Positions 16,258 through 24,480 of a DNA stretch of 64,000 bases are shown here, one piece after another. The stretch is taken from positions 1 to 64,000 of the forward strand of contig CANKVS010000015.1 in NCBI GenBank assembly GCA_947487155.1, given 5' to 3'. Source of the DNA: an uncultured Flaviramulus sp. (GTDB lineage Bacteria; Bacteroidota; Bacteroidia; Flavobacteriales; Flavobacteriaceae). The notes beneath the pieces are model-generated. The model was not told where the DNA came from and made no database searches. It saw only the letters and a program-made list of their open reading frames with translations. The position numbers were made by a program, and so were the translations under genes. How positions within the stretch are numbered: the stretch's first letter is position 1; every line of letters starts with the position of its first letter.

Positions 16258-17660
16258 AGACAATTAATATCCTAATTTTATTTATTAGCTGGTTTTCCTT
16301 TTCGCAAAATAAGCAAATTCTTTATGGTTTTTCCGAAATACCACAGTCTTTACTATTAAACCCTGGAGGCGAAGTAAAAAACGATTGGTATTTTGGGATA
16401 CCCTTATTATCTCACATACATGCAAATATAGGATCAAGCGGTAGTACTGTTTATGATATTTTTGCAGATGATGGCGTTGATTTTAATACGAAACTTAGAA
16501 ATGCAATTAACAGCATGAATTCTACCGATTTTATGCGTATTAACCAGCAGCTTGATATTTTTTCTGGAGGTTTTGCTTTCGGAAACACCTACGAAAAGAA
16601 AGCCTATTTAAGTTTTGGCTTGTATCAAGAATTTAATTTTTTAGCCTATTTTCCAAAAGATTTTGCAGTATTAGCTTTAGAAGGAAATCAAACTAATATT
16701 AATAGAATTTTTAATGCAAATCACTTTAATGCTCAAACAGATATTGTTTCGGTATTTCATGTGGGGTATAATAAAAAAGTAAACGATGCATTTACATTTG
16801 GTTTTAGAGGCAAAATATATTCTAATATTATTAATTTAAGTACTACACAAAATAGAGGCACTTTTATAACCCAAGTAGGCGAGAATAATTTTTATAATCA
16901 CATATTCAATTTAGATTTAGAATTAAAAACATCGGGGTTAGCTAGTTTAACAGGCGATGATTCAGACTTTGAAGCTAAAGATTTAAAAAAGCGTATTTTA
17001 TTTGGAGGAAACCTTGGGTTGGGATTTGATGTTGGTTTTACATATAAATATAATGATAAATGGACCTTTGATGCCAGTTTGTTAGACATTGGTTTTATTA
17101 AACATAGTAAGGATGTTGAAAATTATAAAGTAGATGGAGCATATACTTTTGAAGGAATAAACCCTATTTTTCCAAATAGTGGTTCTGGGCAAACAGCAGA
17201 TGAATATTGGAGCGAAATTGAAGAAGATTTTGAAGATTTGTTTACTGTAGATACTACTGCAACTAAATATACAACATGGCGACCAGCAAAACTAAATGCA
17301 TCATTAAATTATGCCTTTGGAAAAAAAACCGAAAAAGAGTGTAATTGCTTAAAAGAAGCAGGTGGTTACTTAAATGCAGTGGGAATGCAGCTATTCGCAA
17401 TAAGTACTCCAAAGCAGCCACAATTGGCGTTAACGGCTTATTATTATAGGCGATTAATTAAAGGATTACGCGTTAAAGCCACCTATACCATAGATTCATA
17501 TTCATTTAAAAATGTAGGTTTAGGGTTGTCTGCACATATAGGAGGTGCTAATTTTTATGTGATGGCAGATAATTTTTTAGAATATAAAAATATTTATAAC
17601 GCACAAAGTGTATCTTTACAATTAGGTTTTAACTATATATTTAATAAAAATGAAGACTAA
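16254..17660 (+). CDS. Outer-membrane beta-barrel-like protein (DUF5723 type)
   Basis: A 468-residue protein with a signal peptide (ISWFSFSQ, cleavage near residue 17) and alternating aromatic/polar strands throughout, for example WTFDASLLDIGFI and LSLQ-like C-terminal strands ending in FNYIF. The early segment SEIPQSLLLNPGGEV resembles the Bacteroidota DUF5723 family of predicted outer-membrane barrels. No catalytic motif is seen. It is coupled to the lipoprotein before it (4-base overlap) and the secreted protein after it (11-base overlap). Confidence 0.7.
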   Translation: MKTINILILFISWFSFSQNKQILYGFSEIPQSLLLNPGGEVKNDWYFGIPLLSHIHANIGSSGSTVYDIFADDGVDFNTKLRNAINSMNSTDFMRINQQLDIFSGGFAFGNTYEKKAYLSFGLYQEFNFLAYFPKDFAVLALEGNQTNINRIFNANHFNAQTDIVSVFHVGYNKKVNDAFTFGFRGKIYSNIINLSTTQNRGTFITQVGENNFYNHIFNLDLELKTSGLASLTGDDSDFEAKDLKKRILFGGNLGLGFDVGFTYKYNDKWTFDASLLDIGFIKHSKDVENYKVDGAYTFEGINPIFPNSGSGQTADEYWSEIEEDFEDLFTVDTTATKYTTWRPAKLNASLNYAFGKKTEKECNCLKEAGGYLNAVGMQLFAISTPKQPQLALTAYYYRRLIKGLRVKATYTIDSYSFKNVGLGLSAHIGGANFYVMADNFLEYKNIYNAQSVSLQLGFNYIFNKNED

Positions 17661-18531
17661 GTTTTTTTCAATGCTTATAGCATTAATTGTTGTTTCTAAT
17701 GTGTATTCACAATCTAGCTTAAACGATTATAAGTATGTAATCGTTCCTAATAAATTTGATTTTTTAAAAGAAAATGATCAATATCAGATGAATTCTTTAA
17801 CCGTATTTTTATTTGAAAAATATGGATTTACAGCTTTAAAAGAGGGGAGTACTTATCCTTCAGATATATATACTAACCGATGTTTAGCATTAAACTCTGA
17901 AGTAACTAAGGCATCAAGCTTATTTAAAACAAAGTTAATTGTTAAGCTTAAAGATTGTAACGGGAAAGTTGTTTATACTTCACAAGAAGGAATTAGTAGA
18001 GAGAAAGAATACAAGAAGTCTTATATTGAAGCACTAAGAAGCGCTTTTAAATCTTTTGAAACCATTGATTATGCTTATGTGCCTAATGCAAATAATAATA
18101 TAACTTCTACACAAACTACAACTCAAGATAATAATGAAGCAGTTAAAGAAATACAAAAACTAAAGGAAGAGTTGCAAACACTTAAAAAAGAAAAAGAAGT
18201 AAAAGCTGTAAAAACCGTACCAGCAATTAAAATTGAACCAGCAATGAAGAAAGAACTTGTTGAAGTTCCAGTAAAAGAAATTAAAACAATACAGGAAGAT
18301 GCTATTATAGAAGGTACATCTAATGTTTTATATGCTCAAGAAACGTCTAACGGATTTCAATTGGTAGATAGTTCTCCAAAAGTGGTTTATAAAATTAAAA
18401 ATACGGGTGCAAATAATGTGTTTTTAGTAGACAATAAAAGTGCCATTATATATAAAGATGGTGATAATTGGATTTTAGAATATTATGTAAACAGCACATT
18501 AAAACAGGAAGCCTTAAATATTAAATTTTAA
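17650..18531 (+). CDS. Secreted protein with central coiled coil, unknown function
   Basis: A 293-residue protein with a signal peptide (VVSNVYSQ, cleavage near 21), an N-terminal globular part (DYKYVIVPNKFDFL), and a charged Lys/Glu-rich coiled-coil segment at about residues 160-185 (IQKLKEELQTLKKEKE). A C-terminal beta-rich domain follows, with VYKIKNTGANNVFLVD. No database family is recognised. It is the last gene of the operon that begins with the deacetylase-like gene and is followed by a hairpin shared with the converging rarA gene. Confidence 0.65.
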   Translation: MKTKFFSMLIALIVVSNVYSQSSLNDYKYVIVPNKFDFLKENDQYQMNSLTVFLFEKYGFTALKEGSTYPSDIYTNRCLALNSEVTKASSLFKTKLIVKLKDCNGKVVYTSQEGISREKEYKKSYIEALRSAFKSFETIDYAYVPNANNNITSTQTTTQDNNEAVKEIQKLKEELQTLKKEKEVKAVKTVPAIKIEPAMKKELVEVPVKEIKTIQEDAIIEGTSNVLYAQETSNGFQLVDSSPKVVYKIKNTGANNVFLVDNKSAIIYKDGDNWILEYYVNSTLKQEALNIKF

Positions 18532-18547
18532 TTTTATCAACTATTAG

Positions 18548-18580
18548 TTAATACCATTTCAGATGAGAAAATGGTATTAA
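18548..18580. terminator. Bidirectional terminator between converging genes
   Basis: TTAATACCATTT (18548-18559) pairs with AAATGGTATTAA (18569-18580). The right arm overlaps the stop codon of rarA, and the hairpin serves both the plus-strand operon and rarA. Confidence 0.65.
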
Positions 18581-19860
18581 TATCCATACTTGTCTTTCCA
18601 TCGTTGTTTTAAAAATTCACGATGTGCATTTTCTCTAGAATTATTTCCAGGATCATATAATTTTGTGTTTTTTATATCATCAGGTAAAAACTCTTGATTT
18701 GCAAAATTTAAATCGTAGTTATGGGCATATTTATAATTGTCGCCATAACCAAGTTCTTTCATTAATTTTGTGGGTGCGTTTCTAATTTCTAATGGCACAC
18801 TTAAATCACCAGTTTCTTTAACCAATTGTTGTGCTTTTCCAATAGCCATATAAGCGGCATTACTTTTAGGTGAACATGCTAAATAAGTGGCACATTGACT
18901 TAATATAATTCTAGATTCTGGAAACCCAATTGTAGATACTGCTTGAAACGCATTATTAGCAATAACCAAGGCTGTTGGGTTTGCATTACCAATATCCTCG
19001 CTGGCTAAAATAAGTAAGCGCCGTGCAATAAATTTTACATCTTCACCACCTTCAACCATACGCGCTAACCAATAGACAGCCGCATTGGGGTCGCTTCCAC
19101 GAATCGATTTTATAAATGCCGAAATAATATCGTAATGCTGTTCTCCCGTTTTATCATAACGCACCGTATTATTTTGAATTTTCTGTAGAACCAATTCATC
19201 AGTAATAATAATATTATCAAAATCTTCGGCATTTACTATAAGCTCAAAAATATTTAGCAGTTTCCTAGCGTCGCCACCAGAAAGCCTTAATAAAGCAGTC
19301 GTTTCTTTTAATTCAATTTTCTTTTTAGAAATATGCTCATCATTTTTAATAGCACGTTTTAAAAGGGTCTCTAAATCAGTTTTGTCAAAAGCATTTAAAA
19401 TATAAACTTGACAACGCGATAAAAGTGCAGGAATAACCTCAAAACTTGGGTTTTCGGTAGTTGCGCCAATTAGTGTAATCCAACCTTTCTCAACCGCTTG
19501 TAATAAAGAATCTTGTTGCGATTTGCTAAACCTATGTATTTCATCAATAAATAAAATAGGGTTTTTTGTAGTGAACAAACCGCCACTTTGTTTCGCTTTA
19601 TTAATTACATCTCTAATATCCTTAACGCCCGAATTTATAGCACTTAAAGTGTAAAACGGTCTGCCAGATTCAGTAGCAATTATATTGGCAAGTGTTGTTT
19701 TTCCAGTACCAGGTGGCCCCCAAAATAACATCGACGGAATTAAACCTTGTTTTATGTGTCGCGTTAAAACACCATCTTTTCCAACCAAGTGCGTTTGGCT
19801 CACATAATCTTCTAAAGTTTTTGGTCTTAAACGTTCTGCTAGAGGTTCGTTGGCATTCAT
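18577..19860 (-). CDS. rarA: Replication-associated recombination protein A
   Basis: A 427-residue AAA+ ATPase of the RarA/MgsA/WRNIP1 family, which acts at stalled replication forks. Walker A is GPPGTGKTT near residue 49, Walker B is [11 protein letters not shown], and sensor 1 is [11 protein letters not shown]. The C-terminal tetramerisation part contains [12 protein letters not shown] and the conserved end (LPDDI...RFLKQRW-like). Its length is normal. The promoter element TAATTTTG (19866-19873) ends six bases before the start codon, so the mRNA may be nearly leaderless. It converges on the preceding plus-strand operon. Confidence 0.95.
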   Translation of the reverse strand: MNANEPLAERLRPKTLEDYVSQTHLVGKDGVLTRHIKQGLIPSMLFWGPPGTGKTTLANIIATESGRPFYTLSAINSGVKDIRDVINKAKQSGGLFTTKNPILFIDEIHRFSKSQQDSLLQAVEKGWITLIGATTENPSFEVIPALLSRCQVYILNAFDKTDLETLLKRAIKNDEHISKKKIELKETTALLRLSGGDARKLLNIFELIVNAEDFDNIIITDELVLQKIQNNTVRYDKTGEQHYDIISAFIKSIRGSDPNAAVYWLARMVEGGEDVKFIARRLLILASEDIGNANPTALVIANNAFQAVSTIGFPESRIILSQCATYLACSPKSNAAYMAIGKAQQLVKETGDLSVPLEIRNAPTKLMKELGYGDNYKYAHNYDLNFANQEFLPDDIKNTKLYDPGNNSRENAHREFLKQRWKDKYGY

Positions 19861-19865
19861 AAAAA

Positions 19866-19873
19866 CAAAATTA
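19866..19873 (-). promoter_or_regulatory. Putative -7 element of rarA
   Basis: On the minus strand the sequence reads TAATTTTG, a match to TAnnTTTG, six bases from the ATG. No good -33 TTTG is seen at the right distance. Confidence 0.35.
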
Positions 19874-19891
19874 CACGAAATTATTTAAGTT

Positions 19892-20000
19892 AAGGGTGTG
19901 CCCTTACAGAAAAGTAAGGTCGGGCTTTCGCTACTCAATCTTTTTGTTAAAAAAAACAAAAAGGATTTCAAACATACCGCTCTATCCCTCACGCGGGCTG
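19892..20000. repeat. Fragment of a flavobacterial interspersed repeat
   Basis: The run contains AAGGG-TGTG-CCCTT (19892-19905), GGTCGGGCTTTCGCTACTCA, a CTTTTTGTT/AACAAAAAG inverted pair, and CGCTCTATCCCTCACGCGGG. This ordered set of phrases matches a repeat type scattered in Bacteroidota genomes, recalled from experience, not searched. Open frames on both strands here are fortuitous. It occupies the first part of the 360-base gap between rarA and the rhomboid gene. Confidence 0.6.
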
Positions 20001-20001
20001 T

Positions 20002-20160
20002 ACTCAATATATTCAAGTTTAGGAAGAATTTTAGGCATTTATTTTCTCTTTTTTTAAGACATAAATTTTCAAGCGTAGTTTTTGTTACGGTTGTAAATTT
20101 TAACACAGAAAAAAGAGAAAAGAAAAAGTAAAAAGTTTTAAAACTTGAATGTATTGAGTA
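20002..20160. repeat. MITE-like element with 20-bp inverted ends
   Basis: The ends TACTCAATATATTCAAGTTT (20002-20021) and 20141-20160 are inverted repeats with 19 of 20 matches. A second nested inverted pair, TTTTCTCTTTTT (20042-20053) with its exact complement at 20110-20121, lies inside. There is no coding capacity. The form suggests a small non-autonomous element or a long cruciform-forming repeat. Confidence 0.55.
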
Positions 20161-20220
20161 CTATTCTGCCAATTTAGCACATTCCTTAAACTTGGATAAC
20201 TATTTGTTACCTTTAATTTA

Positions 20221-20952
20221 ATGAACAATAAAGAACATTTTAAATTCTCAACAGGTATTATAGCATATCCTGTGTTTTTTGTGCTTATTATTTGGGTGGT
20301 GTTTTGGTTCGAAGTTCGTTTTGGTTACAATTTTAGTAAATATGGTATTTACCCTAAAAGCTTTAAAGGTTTACGTGGGGTGCTGTTAAGCCCTTTTATT
20401 CATGGCGATATAAAGCATATATATCATAATACCGTTCCGCTTTTTGTACTATCAATGGCTCTATTTTATTTCTATAGGCATATTGCATGGAGAGTCATCT
20501 TTTTCGGAATTTTATTATCAGGGTTTTTAACTTGGTATATTGGCAGACCATCGTATCATATAGGTGCAAGTGGGTTAATTTATGTTTTGGTCAGTTTTAC
20601 ATTTTTTAAAGGTGTTTTTGCAAAACATTATAGGCTTATAGCGTTATCGCTAATGGTAGTATTTCTTTATGGAAGCATGATATGGTACACTATTCCTATT
20701 GAAGACGGTATTTCATGGGAAGGACATTTATCGGGTTTAATTACAGGGTTGCTATTTGCAATATTATTTAGAAAAGAAATAGCAAAACCAAAGAAATATG
20801 TTTGGGAACAAGAAAATTATAATGAAAATGACGATCCATTTTTAAAACATTTTGATGAAGATGGTAATTTTATAGAAATAGATACTGAAGTAGAGCAGGA
20901 GCAAACAAAGGTTAATTACATTTATAAGGAAAAGCCGAAAGATAAAAAATAA
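20221..20952 (+). CDS. Rhomboid-family intramembrane serine protease
   Basis: A 243-residue membrane protein with about six membrane spans. The rhomboid catalytic dyad is visible as GASG with Ser117 and His169 in WEGHLSGLITG. HGDIKHIYHN in the first loop region is the usual His/Asn oxyanion motif. Rhomboids cut membrane-anchored proteins within the bilayer. After the last span comes a hydrophilic cytoplasmic tail (about residues 195-243). It is a single gene; a weak -7 element, TACCTTTA, lies at 20208-20215. The substrate is unknown. Confidence 0.9.
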   Translation: MNNKEHFKFSTGIIAYPVFFVLIIWVVFWFEVRFGYNFSKYGIYPKSFKGLRGVLLSPFIHGDIKHIYHNTVPLFVLSMALFYFYRHIAWRVIFFGILLSGFLTWYIGRPSYHIGASGLIYVLVSFTFFKGVFAKHYRLIALSLMVVFLYGSMIWYTIPIEDGISWEGHLSGLITGLLFAILFRKEIAKPKKYVWEQENYNENDDPFLKHFDEDGNFIEIDTEVEQEQTKVNYIYKEKPKDKK

Positions 20953-20975
20953 TCGTTTTATAAATTCCAAATTAG

Positions 20976-21716
20976 CTATAGGCTAGTTCTTTGTCTTACA
21001 GCTTCATATAAAAACGCACCACAAGCAACCGATACATTTAATGATTCTATTTCACCAAGTAACGGTAATTTTGCTTTAGCATCAACCACTTTTAATGTTG
21101 AAGGATTAATACCTCTACCTTCAGATCCCATAATAATAGCACAAGGTTCTTTAAAAGACACATCGTATAACGTATCATTAGTTTTTTCGGTGGCAGCAAT
21201 TACTTTTATACCAGAAGCCTGCATGTAAAACACAGCATCTTTAATATGATCTACTTTACAAATAGGGACTTTAAAAACAGCACCAGCACTGGTTTTAATG
21301 GTGTCTCCATTTATAGGAGCCCCTCCTTTTTTTTGGATGATAATACCATCAACACCCGTACATTCTGCTGTACGTATAATGGCGCCAAAGTTTCTTACGT
21401 CGCTCAATTGGTCTAAAAGTAAAAACAAAGGTACCTTTCCTGATTCTGTGATGGTCGTTACAAGACCTTCCATACTATGAAATTCAACAGGTGAAATTTG
21501 AGCCACAGCACCTTGATGATTCTTTTTTGTAAGTCTGTTTAGCTTTTCAACAGGAACGTAAGATTTGTTAATTGAGTTTCTGTTTAATAAAGATTCTAAC
21601 TCAGTAAATAATTCACCTTTTAGCCCTTTTTGTAAAAAAACTTTATCAATAGTTTCACCAGCGTTTACAGCTTCTATAATAGCTCTAATACCAAATATTT
21701 GTGTTTGATCTTGCAT
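20976..21716 (-). CDS. rlmB: 23S rRNA 2'-O-methyltransferase RlmB
   Basis: A 246-residue SpoU/TrmH-family SPOUT methyltransferase. The N-terminal substrate-binding domain starts QIFGIRAIIEAVNAG. The C-terminal knotted domain has the three SPOUT motifs: RNFGAIIRTAECTG, IIMGSEGRGI and IESLNVSVACGAFLYEA. The family methylates G2251 (E. coli numbering) in the peptidyl-transferase P loop. The gene converges on the rhomboid gene, with 23 bases between them. Confidence 0.92.
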   Translation of the reverse strand: MQDQTQIFGIRAIIEAVNAGETIDKVFLQKGLKGELFTELESLLNRNSINKSYVPVEKLNRLTKKNHQGAVAQISPVEFHSMEGLVTTITESGKVPLFLLLDQLSDVRNFGAIIRTAECTGVDGIIIQKKGGAPINGDTIKTSAGAVFKVPICKVDHIKDAVFYMQASGIKVIAATEKTNDTLYDVSFKEPCAIIMGSEGRGINPSTLKVVDAKAKLPLLGEIESLNVSVACGAFLYEAVRQRTSL

Positions 21717-21730
21717 GGGGGTAAAGGTAT

Positions 21731-21764
21731 AAAAAACCCAAAGAGATATCTCTTTGGGTTTTTT
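21731..21764. terminator. Perfect 34-base terminator palindrome
   Basis: A completely self-complementary sequence: A6-CCC-AAAGAGAT, then ATCTCTTT-GGG-T6. It lies between the stop of the M36 protease gene (21777) and the start of rlmB, and ends the protease transcript. It may function in both directions. Confidence 0.8.
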
Positions 21765-21776
21765 ACAATTATAATA

Positions 21777-24476
21777 TTATTTAATTATTATTTTTTCGTT
21801 AGTATTAATGTATTCTCCATTAATGCTAAGAATATATAAACCAGATTGTAATGTCCTAACGTCAAGCTCAACTTCACCAAGTAGCGTCGCTTTTTTACTC
21901 ATAATATGCCTACCATTAATATCTATTATACTAAGCGTGGCATCACCTAAGTTTTTACCTGCTTTTATGGTCAATTTATTATTTGTAGGGTTAGGGTATA
22001 CTTTATAATCTTTAGTAGTAAAAGAGTCTGCACTAAGCGTAGTACAGTTTGCCAATGTAGGATTACTAGCAGCAGGTTCTGTAAAGTCTTCAACTTGATC
22101 GTTAATAGATGCACCTGTACCTTGAGAAGCACTAACACCTAAACCTCGTTTTGCAAATACTTCCCAAATTAAACATTGGTCTTCTCCTCCAGTTATAGTC
22201 ATATCTGCGGCTAAAATAGCATCTCTTCCATCTACCATTCCTGGGTTACAAGGTTGTAATTTAAGACCGTCTATTACAATTTGCATTACTTTATTATTTC
22301 CACCAGTACCGTTATATAAATCTGTATCAAAACCATATTTATTAATATAAGCCCAAGATAAATCCCAGAGTGCAGTACACCAAACCCATCCAATATAGTG
22401 TTCACCTTCATTTCTTATTACAGGGTCTCCATTAGTATCTGTACCTAAAAGGGTATTATCTAGTGTCGCAGCATAGGTAAAACCATTTACGCTAAAGTCT
22501 GTACTGTAAGGTGCAAATCTTATTCCTGGACCATTTGTAGCTTCTCCACTAATAAAAGTACCAATACCTCGTGCTGTAGTAGATACATCTGTAGCCTTCA
22601 TAGTTAACATAAGAGCAAACCAGTCAGACCAACCTTCTCCCATTTGTTCTACATTACTTAAACAATTAGAATTTGAAGCTCCTCCAGTAAGTCTAGTAGA
22701 AATGCCATGACCATATTCATGAGCGATAACACCATTATCAAAATCGCCATCTATTCTATCTGGTAAAACAACAGAGGCATTAACAGTATCTCCATTAAGT
22801 AATGCCATTATAATGGCTTCACCATCAGATTGACTAATCATAATAGAAGGAATTGTTACTTGATCTCCTACTGCACCTTCACCCATAACTATGGTATCTC
22901 CAGCAACATTGTTAACTACTATTACTGCTATTGCTCCTGCATTTTCTGCAGCTAATACTTTAACTCCAAATTCGCAATCTCCTCTTCTTATCACAGCAAT
23001 ATTACCATTAATAGCTGCACCATTTGTAACTGTATCACATCCATCATTAGGATCTGATGATGTACCACCGTCATCATTATCTGCTAATACTACTAAATCT
23101 GATGTAATTGGTGTTTCAGTTAAATCACCACCAAAAGAGGCTGGTGTTCCAGAATAGTCACCAGCTAAAGGCCCTCCGTTAACTGTCATAGGGTCTCCTC
23201 CTGGAGAATCAAATAAAAACATTTGCATTCGCGGAACATTTCCGTCGGGAGGTGTTGAAAAATTTGCATTATTTAAACCGCTACCATCTTGTGCGTCTGC
23301 TTGGACAGGGTCTCCAGATCCAGCAAAATTAACTCTGTTGTAGTGCGTTTGTTGAAAATTACCACTTTCAGTATCAAAGCCATAATGATACCATATATCA
23401 TGCATTATGTTATTCCAGTAGAATAAGTTGGTAATCGCTGCATTTTGATAACCAGATGGTTGTTGATTAAAATCTAAAGGAAAGTTAAAGTTTAAGCTAG
23501 CTGTCCCATCTGGCATATCGCCAGTACCATTATTTCCGTCACTATCCAATTGTGCCACTACATTATTACCTTGTGTTGTTGTGTATTCTGCACCAGCAAT
23601 ACCATCATCATCATGCCAACCAAAAGGAGAGGCTACATTATCAGCTGGATTATTAACTATTTGTCTAGAGCCATGATTAGGACTTTCTATTGGTAATGGG
23701 TAAATGTTATATTGTGACCCATCTGCAAACATTGTTGTCGAATTTGTTTTAAATAAATTAAAAGATGATATATTGTTGTACGATCTGTTAATTTGGGTTG
23801 CCTCATGTTTTATATGGTTGCCACCAAAACTGCAGCTTATTACCCAATCGTTAATATCTAATAGTTCCCCAGTAACGGCATCAATTCTTATACTCCACCA
23901 ATGTTTACTATCTAAAGTATAAATATTTAAATCCCATGATAGTCTTAAGTTGCCATCAGGCATTTTAAAGTATACTAATTCTACAGGAATATTGTTTTGA
24001 GAAATCCTACCGTTAGAATAAATGTATTTTTTGTCTTTGGATTCTAAAAGCTGAATGTCTTTAATATTTTCTAATTTGAAATATGAAGCAGCTTTTTGAA
24101 TGACGGTTTTTGAATCTATTAAAGGTTCTGTTACATTAATTTTCTGCCTAATGTTATTTACAAATCTATTAGAAAAATAGATAGGTACATTATCTTTAAT
24201 TGAAACACTAGATATTGCATTATGAATCTTAATGCCTTTAAATCTTTGATTCATATATAACTGTGTCGATTTAGATTTTTTTGAATAAATTTCTTTATTT
24301 ATAAGAAGATCTGAAACATCATCATTAGATAAATTAACTTTTAACTTTTGTTTTTGAATATATTCTTTAATTTTTGTACTGTGTTTTGAATCTGCTAACT
24401 TATTTTGTGAATAAGATACTTTAGCTAAAAAAATTAAGCAAAATAAGAGTACAGATTTTATGTAATTATTTTTCAT
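21777..24476 (-). CDS. Secreted M36 (fungalysin) metalloprotease with T9SS sorting domain
   Basis: An 899-residue zinc protease. In order: signal peptide (FLAKVSYSQ), a fungalysin/thermolysin propeptide region (about 30-200), the M36 catalytic domain interrupted by a PA domain (about 400-560, with NGNIAVIRRGDCEFGVKV), the zinc site H586-E587-Y-G-H590, and the downstream glutamate in GEGWSDWFAL. A C-terminal type IX secretion sorting domain begins KVYPNPTNN and ends in an IIIK tail. It is exported through the outer membrane by T9SS and cut or anchored at the surface. The gap to the preceding arylsulfotransferase-like gene is only four bases, so they form one transcript; a strong terminator follows. 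It probably feeds peptides to a transporter such as the SusCD pair upstream, which is an inference. Confidence 0.93.
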   Translation of the reverse strand: MKNNYIKSVLLFCLIFLAKVSYSQNKLADSKHSTKIKEYIQKQKLKVNLSNDDVSDLLINKEIYSKKSKSTQLYMNQRFKGIKIHNAISSVSIKDNVPIYFSNRFVNNIRQKINVTEPLIDSKTVIQKAASYFKLENIKDIQLLESKDKKYIYSNGRISQNNIPVELVYFKMPDGNLRLSWDLNIYTLDSKHWWSIRIDAVTGELLDINDWVISCSFGGNHIKHEATQINRSYNNISSFNLFKTNSTTMFADGSQYNIYPLPIESPNHGSRQIVNNPADNVASPFGWHDDDGIAGAEYTTTQGNNVVAQLDSDGNNGTGDMPDGTASLNFNFPLDFNQQPSGYQNAAITNLFYWNNIMHDIWYHYGFDTESGNFQQTHYNRVNFAGSGDPVQADAQDGSGLNNANFSTPPDGNVPRMQMFLFDSPGGDPMTVNGGPLAGDYSGTPASFGGDLTETPITSDLVVLADNDDGGTSSDPNDGCDTVTNGAAINGNIAVIRRGDCEFGVKVLAAENAGAIAVIVVNNVAGDTIVMGEGAVGDQVTIPSIMISQSDGEAIIMALLNGDTVNASVVLPDRIDGDFDNGVIAHEYGHGISTRLTGGASNSNCLSNVEQMGEGWSDWFALMLTMKATDVSTTARGIGTFISGEATNGPGIRFAPYSTDFSVNGFTYAATLDNTLLGTDTNGDPVIRNEGEHYIGWVWCTALWDLSWAYINKYGFDTDLYNGTGGNNKVMQIVIDGLKLQPCNPGMVDGRDAILAADMTITGGEDQCLIWEVFAKRGLGVSASQGTGASINDQVEDFTEPAASNPTLANCTTLSADSFTTKDYKVYPNPTNNKLTIKAGKNLGDATLSIIDINGRHIMSKKATLLGEVELDVRTLQSGLYILSINGEYINTNEKIIIK

Positions 24477-24480
24477 AAAG

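Noticed and set aside
19885..20131. Open frames of 73 and 77 codons on opposite strands
   Set aside because: Both lie in interspersed repeat and AT-rich inverted repeats and show no protein family features.
22891..23157. Open frame opposite the M36 protease
   Set aside because: Mirror of a strong coding sequence; composition follows codon structure of the real gene.
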